64,000 nt of DNA from contig NZ_LR027842.1 of assembly GCF_900607225.1 (NCBI RefSeq), positions 1,718,396 through 1,782,395 on the forward strand, written 5' to 3'. Under the pieces are notes generated by a model. That model made no database searches. It was not told the DNA's origin and saw only the letters and a list, made by a program, of their open reading frames with translations. A program made the translations under genes and the position numbers. Position 1 is the stretch's first letter. Each line of letters begins with the position of its first letter. Shown here one piece after another: positions 17,115 through 24,341 of this stretch. Origin of the DNA: [Pseudopropionibacterium] massiliense (GTDB taxonomy: Bacteria; Actinomycetota; Actinomycetes; Propionibacteriales; Propionibacteriaceae).

Positions 17115-17957
17115 TCCAAGGTCGAGGTGATCCTGCGTGACGAAGTCGATCAGCAGTTCCATGCGCTGGTTCAGCTGGGGTTCGAGGTCGCGCCAGGTTC
17201 GTACCCGGGCGAGCATCGCCCGCCACGCCCGTGCGATGTCGGCCTGGTCGGCGTGGGGCAGGCCGAGAGCCTTGAGGGTGCCCTTCTTGAAATCCTGATC
17301 CCTGGGTACCCGGGGCCATGCCCTGCGCCCGATGCGTTCGGGTTTGATGGCCTGCCAGATGTCGATGAACTCGTGCCCGGTGACGAACACGTGGTCGCGG
17401 TATCCGGCCCGGGCCACCTGTGCCGCGATCCGTGACTCCTTGCTGCCCGCCACCATGTGGTCGACCAGCACCCCCAGCCGACGTCCCGGGCCGGGGTTGA
17501 ACTCGGCGACGATGGCCGGCAGGTCGTCGATGCCCCCCAGGTATTCGACGACCACCCCGACGTGGCGCAGGTCTTCGCCCCAGACCTTCTCCACCAGTTC
17601 GGCGTCGTGGCGGCCCTCGACGTAGATCCGGGAGGGCAGCGCCACCTTCGCCGGTTCCGGGGTTTCTGATGCCCGGGATCCGGATGCGGTGTAGCGGGGT
17701 TTCGGGGTCGTGGCCCGCAGGGGTGGGCGGAGAGCGACCGGTTCTCCCTCGAGCAGGAATCCCGGTCCGAGGGGGAAGCTGCGTTTCTTTCCCTTGCGGT
17801 CCTCCAGCACGACGATGCCGTTCTCCCAGCCGACCACGGCCCCGCAGAAGTCGTCGAACTCGACCACGAGATCCTTCTCGACGGGAACGTCGCGGGTTTT
17901 CCTCAGGTGGGCCTGCTGCCAACCGGGGCGCAGCACGTCGTCGCGGTACCGATCCAT
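17112..17957 (-). CDS. DUF3097 family protein, possible TOPRIM-like domain
   Basis: This 281-residue protein is the actinobacterial DUF3097 family, of unknown role. The N-terminal 75 residues look like a small beta-barrel (FCGAVVGWENGIVVLEDRKG). From about residue 110 it reads IYVEGRHDAELVEKVWG, then VEYLGGIDDLPAIV, LGVLVDHMVAGSKESRIA and HVFVTGHEFIDIWQAI. The EGxxD start and the acidic LVDH strand resemble the TOPRIM fold of RNase M5 and primases, which is my inference; the second metal motif is not a clean DxD. TATCGT lies 7 bases before the ATG. A 42-bp palindrome lies just upstream. Confidence 0.85.
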   Translation of the reverse strand: MDRYRDDVLRPGWQQAHLRKTRDVPVEKDLVVEFDDFCGAVVGWENGIVVLEDRKGKKRSFPLGPGFLLEGEPVALRPPLRATTPKPRYTASGSRASETPEPAKVALPSRIYVEGRHDAELVEKVWGEDLRHVGVVVEYLGGIDDLPAIVAEFNPGPGRRLGVLVDHMVAGSKESRIAAQVARAGYRDHVFVTGHEFIDIWQAIKPERIGRRAWPRVPRDQDFKKGTLKALGLPHADQADIARAWRAMLARVRTWRDLEPQLNQRMELLIDFVTQDHLDLG

Positions 17958-17964
17958 TCGCCAC

Positions 17965-17970
17965 ACGATA
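17965..17970 (-). promoter_or_regulatory. -10 box TATCGT of DUF3097, leaderless type
   Basis: TATCGT, seven bases, then ATG at 17957 on the minus strand. The -35 position falls inside the adjacent palindrome. Confidence 0.5.
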
Positions 17971-17974
17971 GACG

Positions 17975-18016
17975 CCCCGGGCCCCGGTCGTGTCCGGACA
18001 CGACCGGGGCCCGGGG
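17975..18016. repeat. 42-bp perfect palindrome (21-bp arms, no spacer)
   Basis: The left arm opens CCCCGGGCCCCGGTCGTGTC and the right arm is its exact complement, ending in GGGG. It lies 8 bases after the stop of the ABC permease gene and 17 bases before the DUF3097 ATG, both on the minus strand. It could be a strong terminator for the GntR/ABC operon (no U-run follows), an operator over the DUF3097 -35 region, or both. Confidence 0.85.
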
Positions 18017-18024
18017 TTCCGGGT

Positions 18025-18840
18025 TCACCGGAGCGAGATCCGGCGATTCCAGTTGTGGAGCATCCACGGGATGCAGACTGCAACGAGCACCACCATCGCA
18101 ACGACCCAGCCGAGGGGAATGATGGTGTTCTCCTTCATCTGGTAGGCGTGCAGCGTGTCCACGACACCGAGGTTCAACCCCCCGCCTGCATATGTCAGGC
18201 CGATGGGAAGGAAGATCGCCCCGAAGCACAGGATGCTGGTAACCAGATAGCTGGCGATCCAGGTCAGGATCGGCCCCGCGACGCCGAACCCGGCAAGTTT
18301 CGGATCGCTGCCGATCGTGGCGGCGAAGTAGAACATGACGAGGTAGAACCAGCCCAGGAACAGGACCAACAGCACCACCAGCACCCATTGCCACCAAGGC
18401 AGCAGCTCGCCCAGCGAGGCCAGGAACCGGGGGATCAGTTCCTCCATGCCCGGCCCGTCTCCCTGGAAGACCGGGCCACCCAGGTAGGCCATCGCCAGCG
18501 AGGCCAGCGCCACCCACACCAGGGCGACCGCCTGGATCACGGTTCCCCACACCAGTCGCGCACCGAGGATCGTGGAGCCCCTGACCGGGAGGCCGTGGGT
18601 CAGGTACCCCGTCCGTCCCCAGGACGTGCGCCAGAAGTCGACCGCGAGGACGATCTGGATGAAGGGCCACATCGCCCCGACGAGGAAGAGGCCGAAGACC
18701 CCGAACACCGCGGAGACCACGGGAATGTTGAAATGGGACAGGAATCCCGATCCCAGCAGCACCAGGGTGCCCACGCCGAGGATCAGGCCCACTATGGGTC
18801 CGGTGCGGAGGGCCTCGTGTTTGATCAGTTTGCGGACCAT
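18025..18840 (-). CDS. ABC transporter membrane protein
   Basis: The 271-residue protein has six hydrophobic segments (about residues 12-30, 38-62, 88-112, 140-165, 185-210 and 235-255) and no binding-protein-dependent EAA loop, so it looks like an ABC-2/YtrC-like exporter or membrane-stress permease. Its ATG at 18840 overlaps the ATPase gene by 16 bases. It is the last gene of the GntR-ATPase-permease operon. The substrate is unknown; YtrA-type systems often answer cell-wall antibiotics. Confidence 0.85.
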   Translation of the reverse strand: MVRKLIKHEALRTGPIVGLILGVGTLVLLGSGFLSHFNIPVVSAVFGVFGLFLVGAMWPFIQIVLAVDFWRTSWGRTGYLTHGLPVRGSTILGARLVWGTVIQAVALVWVALASLAMAYLGGPVFQGDGPGMEELIPRFLASLGELLPWWQWVLVVLLVLFLGWFYLVMFYFAATIGSDPKLAGFGVAGPILTWIASYLVTSILCFGAIFLPIGLTYAGGGLNLGVVDTLHAYQMKENTIIPLGWVVAMVVLVAVCIPWMLHNWNRRISLR

Positions 18841-19556
18841 GAATAGACCTTTCGGAAGAGCGCGTCGATGGACAGTCCGTGTTCGGCGCGGAGATCGTCC
18901 ACCTGCCCGGTCAGCAGGACCTTGCCGTGGCGCATCATGACGACGGCGTCGAGGACCGGTTCGAGATCGTGGATGAGGTGGGTTGAGATGAGGACCAGGG
19001 CATCCGACTCCAGGTTGCGCACGATCCCCTCGAGGATCACCTCTCGTGCGGCCGGGTCGACCCCGGAGATGGGTTCGTCGAGCAGGAAGACCTTGGCGTC
19101 GCGCGACATGGCCAGGGCGATCTGCGCCTTCTCGCGCATGCCCTTGCTCATCTGCTTCAGTTTCATGTCTCCCGTGAGACCGAAGAACTTGATCATGTCG
19201 CTGGCCTTGTCGGCCCTGAAGTCCGGGAAGAAGTCCGAGAACATCCCGATACACCGGGAGACGGTGGCCGAATCATCCAGATAGCTGGCATCGGGTAGGA
19301 AGCTCACGCAGGCCTTGGTGTCGGGACCCAGCCGCCTGCCCGCGATCCTCACCTGCCCCGCGTGGTCCTGCATAACCCCGGCCAGCACCTTCAACAGCGT
19401 GGTCTTGCCGCAACCGTTCTCCCCGAGCAGGCCGATCACCTGCCCGCCCGCGAGTTCCAGGTCCACGCCCGCGAGCGCCGGGACCGGTCCGAAATTCTTG
19501 TTCAGGTCGCGGACCTCAATGAGTGGCCCGTTGCTCCTGGGGCCGGCCTGGTTCAT
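18825..19556 (-). CDS. ABC transporter ATP-binding protein (YtrB-like)
   Basis: The 243-residue ATPase has Walker A GENGCGKTT near residue 44, a Q-loop area, the signature MSKGMREKAQIALAM near 138 (in place of LSGGQ), Walker B VFLLDEPISGVDP near 160 and a switch His in ISTHLIHD. The MSKGM-type signature is usual for the YtrB/CcmA-like export group. The ATG at 19556 overlaps the GntR stop (ATGA); a GTG at 19568 is an in-frame alternative. Confidence 0.92.
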   Translation of the reverse strand: MNQAGPRSNGPLIEVRDLNKNFGPVPALAGVDLELAGGQVIGLLGENGCGKTTLLKVLAGVMQDHAGQVRIAGRRLGPDTKACVSFLPDASYLDDSATVSRCIGMFSDFFPDFRADKASDMIKFFGLTGDMKLKQMSKGMREKAQIALAMSRDAKVFLLDEPISGVDPAAREVILEGIVRNLESDALVLISTHLIHDLEPVLDAVVMMRHGKVLLTGQVDDLRAEHGLSIDALFRKVYSWSAN

Positions 19557-19912
19557 TGCTGGTTCCACCTTTCTGTGATCAGTGCCATGGCTTCGGCCTC
19601 GGTCAGCCCGAAACCCTTCACCCGGGTTGTGAACTCGTCCGCCGCTCCCTTCGCCAGGTCGCGCCGGAGCCGGGAAATGCGGTGCGCGTCGTCGGTGACG
19701 AACCGCCCCACCGCTCTCTCCGAGCGGCAGAGCCCGTCACGCTCCAGCTCGGCGAGAGTGCGCTGGACGGTGTTCGGGTTGACCCCGAGCTCGACCGCGA
19801 GCTCCCGGACCCCGGGGATCTGCTTGCCCGGGACCCATCTCCCGATGACGATCCGCCTGGTGAACTCCTCCCGGAGCTGGAGCCATATCGGCCGGCTGGC
19901 GTCGAAGTCCAC
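19553..19912 (-). CDS. GntR-family regulator, YtrA type
   Basis: This 119-residue protein is a short GntR regulator: a winged helix with PIWLQLREEFTRRIVIGRW and VRELAVELGVNPNTVQRTLAELERDGL (about residues 36-62), then only a roughly 50-residue dimerisation tail, as in YtrA. The GTG start has GGAGGG 7 bases upstream. It heads the operon with the ABC pair and has an 18-bp AT-rich palindrome in its promoter, so autoregulation of the whole operon is likely, relieved by a membrane-active signal. Confidence 0.92.
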   Translation of the reverse strand: MDFDASRPIWLQLREEFTRRIVIGRWVPGKQIPGVRELAVELGVNPNTVQRTLAELERDGLCRSERAVGRFVTDDAHRISRLRRDLAKGAADEFTTRVKGFGLTEAEAMALITERWNQQ

Positions 19913-19933
19913 GACACGTCCCTCCGTATTTCC

Positions 19934-19951
19934 GTATTAAGTACTTAATAC
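19934..19951. promoter_or_regulatory. YtrA-type GntR operator palindrome
   Basis: GTATTAAGTACTTAATAC is a perfect 18-bp dyad, strikingly AT-rich for this genome, lying 22 bases upstream of the GntR start. It matches the general form of YtrA-type operators and probably overlaps the operon promoter. Confidence 0.8.
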
Positions 19952-20002
19952 AGTAGCACAGCGACGGTGCAAGTCAACCCGCCAGGCATCGACGCACGCC
20001 TC

Positions 20003-20018
20003 CGCCCCGGCAGGGGCG
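20003..20018 (-). terminator. Hairpin after the SDR gene
   Basis: CGCCCC, loop GGCA, GGGGCG lies 14 bases past the SDR stop on the minus strand. No U-tract is present. Apart from this hairpin, 19952-20031 shows nothing. Confidence 0.5.
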
Positions 20019-20031
20019 TGGCGAACCCGGC

Positions 20032-20721
20032 TCAGAAAACGCTGGGCCGGATGCTCAGCTGCTCGACGGTGGCGTTGCCCGGGGTGTCGACGGCCAACCG
20101 CACGGCTGCCGCCACCGACCCGGGTGAGACGTAGCGCGAACCGTCGTAGTGTTCGTTGCCCATCGCCGCCTGTAGCTCACGCTGCATGTCGGTGTCCGTC
20201 CGCCCCGGATGGATGGAGCAGACCCGCACCTTTCCGCGCACCTCCTCACGCAGGGCATCGGTCAGCGCCCGCAGGGCGAACTTGGAACCGGCGTAGACTC
20301 CCCCGCCGGGGCTCGAGAAGAACCCGGCCCCGGAGTTGATGGCCACCACGATCCCCTGGGCGGCCTCGAGGGCGGGCAGGAGAAGGCGGGTGAGGTCGGC
20401 GACGGCGAACACGTTGGTCTCGAAGACCTCGTACCAGAGCGCCCGGGAGGCGGCGCCGATGTCGTCCGAGCGCCCGATGCCGGCGGAGTGGACCAGCACG
20501 TCCAGACGTCCAATCCCGGCGCAGGCCGTGGCGACCGCGTCCTCATCGGCCAGGTCGCAGACGAAGGGTGCCGCGTCGCCCAATTCGGCGACCAGCTCCC
20601 CGACCCGGGCGGCGTCGCGACCGCCCACCAGGATCCGGTGCGTCGAGGAGAGCTCGACGGCGATGGCGCGGCCGATGCCGCGGGTTGCTCCGGTCACGAG
20701 GGCTACAGGGCGATTCGTCAT
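20032..20721 (-). CDS. Short-chain dehydrogenase/reductase
   Basis: The 229-residue SDR has the cofactor motif TGATRGIG (residues 10-17), HSAGIG near 80, INSGAG near 128 and the catalytic YAGSK near 142. The Arg after GATRG and GGRDAAR near 35 suit NADP(H). It follows the NAD-kinase-like gene by 9 bases. TAGATT, whose TAG is also the stop codon of that gene, lies 6 bases before the SDR ATG, so it may also have its own leaderless transcript. The substrate is unknown. Confidence 0.9.
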   Translation of the reverse strand: MTNRPVALVTGATRGIGRAIAVELSSTHRILVGGRDAARVGELVAELGDAAPFVCDLADEDAVATACAGIGRLDVLVHSAGIGRSDDIGAASRALWYEVFETNVFAVADLTRLLLPALEAAQGIVVAINSGAGFFSSPGGGVYAGSKFALRALTDALREEVRGKVRVCSIHPGRTDTDMQRELQAAMGNEHYDGSRYVSPGSVAAAVRLAVDTPGNATVEQLSIRPSVF

Positions 20722-20727
20722 GGGAAG

Positions 20728-20733
20728 AATCTA
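20728..20733 (-). promoter_or_regulatory. -10 box TAGATT of the SDR gene, overlapping the upstream stop codon
   Basis: TAGATT, six bases, then ATG at 20721 on the minus strand. The TAG is the stop codon of the NAD-kinase-like gene. Confidence 0.45.
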
Positions 20734-21606
20734 CTTCAGGCGCATGAGGTTCAGCCCGCCCTCGGCCTTCCGGACGATCAGCCCCTGCCCCCATTCGAGG
20801 CGCAGGAAGTCGCGTTCGATGCCGTCCCCGAAGACCACGAGGGTGGAGCGGGCCGAGAGCTCCAGCCCCTCCCCCTCCGCGAGCAGCCCGGCGGTGAGGG
20901 ATGTGCCGGTGGTCCCCGACGGCCAGGCCTCCCGCACGAAGTAGGCGAGTTCACCGGAGGTGGCCCCCGGTAAGCCGAAACCGGGGCGGTTCTGCCCCCA
21001 CAGCGATGCCAGCCATCCACCGGCACCGGTCCCGGTCCCCACGACCACCCCGGAGGAGGATTGCGTCTCAGCGCTCCCGCCGACCCTGAGGTCGTAGCGC
21101 GCGGACTGATGGCCGCGGTCGCCGGCGAAGATCTCGTTGAGGGCCCGGAGCCGTTGCCCGTCGTCCACGATCGCCTCGACCATCGTCCGAACCTCGGTCT
21201 CCGGCCTGCCCCGGCCCGCCAGCAGGTCCCGCAGGTCCTCGGGCGAGTGGCTGCACAGGACTCCCGGCGCACCCGGGCTGATGCCGAGCACCGGCTGGTC
21301 GCGCAGGTATTTGCTGACGTTGGGAATCAGGCCGTCCTGCCCGACCACGACCACCAAGTCGTCGGGTTCGAAGAGGAACCGGGAGAGCTGACCCCTCTCG
21401 GCCTCCGCGTAACGCCACTGGGCCGGTACCGCGTTCGAGACGGCGTCGAGCGTTCTTCGCTGCGCCTCATCGGCAGCCCGCAGGGTCTCGATCCCCAGCC
21501 CGCGGCCGCTCAGAAAGAACTCGACGGCGCCGAGCGTGGAGTGGACCTCGAGCAGCTCGGCCAGCCAGGTCCGTCGATGCACGACGACGAGACGTGGCGC
21601 GCTCAT
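20731..21606 (-). CDS. NAD kinase-like protein
   Basis: The 291-residue protein has the NAD-kinase layout: a nucleotide motif VVVVGQDGLIPNVSKYL near residue 86 (GGDG changed to GQDG), the conserved ALNEIFAGD near 155, and VVVGTGTGAGGWLASL near 188, close to the TGTGS loop of mitochondrial-type NADK2 rather than the usual TPTGSTAY. ATP/NAD binding is likely; activity is uncertain because of the altered glycine motif. Its start overlaps the SPFH stop (ATGA), so the two are translated together. Confidence 0.8.
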   Translation of the reverse strand: MSAPRLVVVHRRTWLAELLEVHSTLGAVEFFLSGRGLGIETLRAADEAQRRTLDAVSNAVPAQWRYAEAERGQLSRFLFEPDDLVVVVGQDGLIPNVSKYLRDQPVLGISPGAPGVLCSHSPEDLRDLLAGRGRPETEVRTMVEAIVDDGQRLRALNEIFAGDRGHQSARYDLRVGGSAETQSSSGVVVGTGTGAGGWLASLWGQNRPGFGLPGATSGELAYFVREAWPSGTTGTSLTAGLLAEGEGLELSARSTLVVFGDGIERDFLRLEWGQGLIVRKAEGGLNLMRLK

Positions 21607-22640
21607 CCCCGGACCTCCTCCAAGAGCCTGGAGACCCCGCCTGCGAGCAGGTCGGGGGTGAGTGTGAGCGAGTCGATCTTCGGCAACGCGGACAACACCT
21701 CCGGGGCCACGGCTGCCAGCACCGCGACCGGTTCCCCTGCTGAGAAGACCGCCAGCCTGGCCTGGAGGGCGGCATTCTCCGCTTCAGCAATCCGGGCGAC
21801 CTCGCCGGCCCTGGCCTCCGCCATCAGGGTGACCTCGTCGGCCCCAGCCTCCACCCGGAGCCGCCTGTTCGCCGCCTCGGCCTCATTGCGGAGCCGGTCT
21901 CGTTCCAGTTCCTGTTCGGTGCGGCGGCGTTCGTTCATTCCCTGGAGCTCCACGAGCTCGGCCTCGCGGCGAGCCAGTTCGGTTCGGTTGTTCAGCTCGT
22001 TCTCCTTGATGGCCCGTTCCCGGTCCACCGCCTGCGCCCGCCGGTCGTAGGTGGCGCGATCCGCGTCCGCCTGCGCTTCTTCCCGGATACGGGTCTGGAG
22101 GGCCCGTTCGAGCTCCTCGTCGGCCCGGACCGCGACGACACGGACCCCGAGCACCTCGATGCCCGCGCCGCCGAGCTGGCGTTCCCCCGACAGACCCTCG
22201 GCGATCGCGTCGCGGACCAGCCGCAACCCGTCGTCGAGGACCGTCCTGAGGGGCTCCCCCGCGACCACTTCCGCCGCGAACTGTTTCGCGGATTCGGCGA
22301 GGCGGTTCTGCAGGTTCTGCATGGGCTGGCCGGTCCATTCACCGGTTCGCTGGTCGATCTCGAAATCCACCCTCCGAGCGGTCAGCTCGGGATCGGCGAT
22401 ACGCACGGTGAGCGCGGTCTGGACGCTGACCTCCTGGCGGTCGGAGGTGGTGACCCGGAAGATGTTCCCGAACTCCATGTCGTCGACCGGAACCTCGGAG
22501 AGGCTGGTGTCGAGCGGCCGGAACCAGAACGAGGCCCCGGCGCCGCGGTTGACCAGTTTTCCGCGCCTTCCTTGGAAGAGCGCCCTGGTGGCCGAGCTGG
22601 TGGCGTGGGAGAAGAACGGGTAGCGATGAATGGTGGCCAT
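21603..22640 (-). CDS. SPFH/Band 7 domain protein
   Basis: The 345-residue protein begins with an SPFH (stomatin/prohibitin/flotillin) domain without a signal peptide or clear membrane helix (residues about 20-190; FWFRPLDTSLSEVPVDDMEF is typical). A long Ala/Glu/Arg-rich coiled coil follows (about 190-300), then a short hydrophobic tail with LAVFSAGEPVAVLAAVAPEVL. Such proteins form ring or scaffold assemblies at membranes. The ATG has a good AGGAGG site. It heads the operon with the NAD-kinase-like and SDR genes and faces the NrtR-like gene. Confidence 0.88.
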   Translation of the reverse strand: MATIHRYPFFSHATSSATRALFQGRRGKLVNRGAGASFWFRPLDTSLSEVPVDDMEFGNIFRVTTSDRQEVSVQTALTVRIADPELTARRVDFEIDQRTGEWTGQPMQNLQNRLAESAKQFAAEVVAGEPLRTVLDDGLRLVRDAIAEGLSGERQLGGAGIEVLGVRVVAVRADEELERALQTRIREEAQADADRATYDRRAQAVDRERAIKENELNNRTELARREAELVELQGMNERRRTEQELERDRLRNEAEAANRRLRVEAGADEVTLMAEARAGEVARIAEAENAALQARLAVFSAGEPVAVLAAVAPEVLSALPKIDSLTLTPDLLAGGVSRLLEEVRG

Positions 22641-22652
22641 TGGAACCTCCTA

Positions 22653-22671
22653 ATTAATGTGTAACTGACAG
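22653..22671. promoter_or_regulatory. Candidate NrtR operator, SPFH-proximal copy
   Basis: ATTAATGTGTAACTGACAG matches the inverted complement of the copy at 22690-22708 (ATTAACGTCAAGTTGACAG) at 14 of 19 positions. It lies just before the SPFH ribosome site. Confidence 0.55.
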
Positions 22672-22689
22672 TAAAGACTTCTGGAGATT

Positions 22690-22708
22690 CTGTCAACTTG
22701 ACGTTAAT
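22690..22708. promoter_or_regulatory. Candidate NrtR operator, nrtR-proximal copy
   Basis: This copy faces the one at 22653-22671 with an 18-base gap and overlaps the nrtR -10 box, so binding here could shut off nrtR itself. Confidence 0.55.
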
Positions 22709-22710
22709 CT
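22705..22710 (+). promoter_or_regulatory. -10 box TAATCT of the Nudix regulator, leaderless type
   Basis: TAATCT, six bases, then ATG at 22717; no ribosome site is present. Confidence 0.55.
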
Positions 22711-22716
22711 TGGTGC

Positions 22717-23388
22717 ATGAAGCTTCCCGTCATGACCGTCGCCGTCGACATCGTGGTGCTCACCATCGCGGACGCCCGCCTGCAGGTGGCCCTGGTGGAG
22801 CGGGGCATCCCCCCGTACGAGGGGAAACAGGCTCTGCCGGGTGGTTTCGTCCTGCCCGGGGAGTCGGTGATGGATGCGGCCCGGCGCGAGCTGGTGGAGG
22901 AAACCGGCCTGGATCTCGACACGACCCACCTGGAGCAGCTCGCCACCTTCGGCGAACCCGGGCGCGACCCGAGAGGCCGCGTGGTCTCGGTCGCCCACCT
23001 CGCCCTGGCCGCCTCCCTCGGCGGCCTGAATCCCGGGTCGGATGCCTCCGGGGCCCGTTGGTGTCCGGTTGACGACCTGCCCTCCCTGGCCTTCGACCAC
23101 GACGAGATCCTCCGGACGGGGGTCGAACGCGCCCGGGCGAAACTGGAGTACACGACCGTGGCGACCCGGTTCTGCGGGCCCGGGTTCACCATGACCGAGC
23201 TGCGGCGGGTCTACGAGGCGGCCTGGGACACCACGATCGATCCCCGGAACTTCTCACGCAAGGTGCTGGGGTCGCGGGGATTCGTCATCGAGTGCGGGAC
23301 CCGCAGCGGCGGTCGCGGGAGACCCGCCGCCCTGTACCGTGCGGGAACCGCGGACGGCCTTCACCCCCCGATCATGAGGGAGGACTGA
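22717..23388 (+). CDS. nrtR: Nudix-domain transcriptional regulator, NrtR-like
   Basis: The 223-residue protein joins a Nudix domain (residues about 5-135) to a C-terminal winged helix (about 150-215; FTMTELRRVYEAAW and NFSRKVLGSRGFV), the layout of NrtR, a repressor that answers ADP-ribose and controls NAD genes. The Nudix box is intact: G-x5-E then RELVEETGL, so hydrolase activity may remain. Its divergent partner is the SPFH/NAD-kinase-like/SDR operon, and paired inverted repeats fill the 76-base gap. NAD-linked control of that operon is my inference. Confidence 0.87.
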   Translation: MKLPVMTVAVDIVVLTIADARLQVALVERGIPPYEGKQALPGGFVLPGESVMDAARRELVEETGLDLDTTHLEQLATFGEPGRDPRGRVVSVAHLALAASLGGLNPGSDASGARWCPVDDLPSLAFDHDEILRTGVERARAKLEYTTVATRFCGPGFTMTELRRVYEAAWDTTIDPRNFSRKVLGSRGFVIECGTRSGGRGRPAALYRAGTADGLHPPIMRED

Positions 23389-23419
23389 GGAACCATTTGT
23401 TCATGCACCAGAATTAATC

Positions 23420-23717
23420 GTGCGTTCCACCCAGGACTTCCGCAGCGAGGAGGACGACGGCATCACCTTCGGGACCGAGACTCGCGACCGTGAGGAGTAC
23501 GTGCATTTGTACATCGGACACTCGCCGTGTGCGGAACCCGTGGCTGGTCGAGAACCGCTTCACCCCGGCCACGGAAGTGTTCGCCACCGATCTCGTCCCA
23601 GACGACTGGTCGTGGACGAACGTGCTGCTCGTGGCCGAGAAACCCCTGCGAAGCGGGTTGGGGCCGCAGGAAACCTCGCGACCCCAACCGTGTCGCGTCA
23701 TTTCCTCCAGGGTGTGA
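23420..23717 (+). pseudogene. Possible frameshifted gene remnant
   Basis: The 309-base gap between nrtR and the DinB gene is not empty. Frame one (from GTG 23420) reads VRSTQDFRSEEDDGITF and on to LYIGHS with strongly GC-ending codons. From about 23523 the same codon character moves to another frame reading VRNPWLVENRFTPATEVF and on to VLLVAEKPL, ending at 23717. A one-base shift near 23520 would join them. I do not recognise the product. It may be a decayed gene or two unrelated open frames. Confidence 0.3.
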
Positions 23718-24255
23718 CGAACTCGTTGGCGGGCCTCCCCTCGACGGCGGCATTGAGTTCCGCTGCCTTGGCGCCGTCGATCTGCTCCCGGATGATGTCG
23801 GCGTGGCCGGCGTGTCGGGCGAACTCCTCCAGGTCGTGGACGACGACGTACCTCATGGCCGCCTCGGCGGGCTCGTTGCGCCCGTACCAGGGTGCCGGCG
23901 GAACCTGCACCACCCGATCCAGATCGACCTCCTCCACCAGCGCCAGGTACTGCTCGCACAGTTTGTCGTAGTTCTCCAGCAGCGTCGCGAGGTCCTCGTC
24001 CTCGCCCGGGGTGAAGCTGGCCATGAAGTCCTCGTAGCCGGGTTTCGCGTCCAGGACACCGGCCGCAGCCAGTCGGTTGCGCAGGACGTAGGAGCAGTGT
24101 TTGATCACCCCTGCGACGGAGAACACCGAGGCCAAGGGTTGCTGCCGGGCCTGTTCGTCGGTCAGCCCGTGGGCGGCGTCCCGGATGGCCTGGAGCTGCA
24201 CCTGCAGGAAATTGCGTAGTGTGGTGCGTTCATCGTGGATGGCCGGGAAGTACAT
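23698..24255 (-). CDS. DinB-family protein (DUF664)
   Basis: The 185-residue four-helix protein of the DinB/DUF664 group has a metal-binding-type His triad: H in VIKHCSYVL near residue 55, and HDLEEFARHAGHADIIREQ near 140. Actinobacterial members include mycothiol- or bacillithiol-dependent transferases, though the role here is unknown. The ATG at 24255 has AGGAGG 5 bases upstream. It is divergent from a WYL-domain regulator, which probably controls it. Confidence 0.85.
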   Translation of the reverse strand: MYFPAIHDERTTLRNFLQVQLQAIRDAAHGLTDEQARQQPLASVFSVAGVIKHCSYVLRNRLAAAGVLDAKPGYEDFMASFTPGEDEDLATLLENYDKLCEQYLALVEEVDLDRVVQVPPAPWYGRNEPAEAAMRYVVVHDLEEFARHAGHADIIREQIDGAKAAELNAAVEGRPANEFVTPWRK

Positions 24256-24301
24256 GTTTCCTCCTGTTCGGTTCGTTCGACACCAACGTTGCCGCACAAT
24301 C

Positions 24302-24318
24302 CGGACAGATTCTGTCCG
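24302..24318. promoter_or_regulatory. Operator-like dyad between DinB and WYL genes
   Basis: CGGACAG-ATT-CTGTCCG is a perfect 7-bp inverted repeat with a 3-base centre, 23 bases before the WYL start. It is a good candidate site for the WYL regulator on the shared divergent promoter. Confidence 0.6.
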
Positions 24319-24341
24319 CTACCCGTGCAAGGCTTGGGTTC

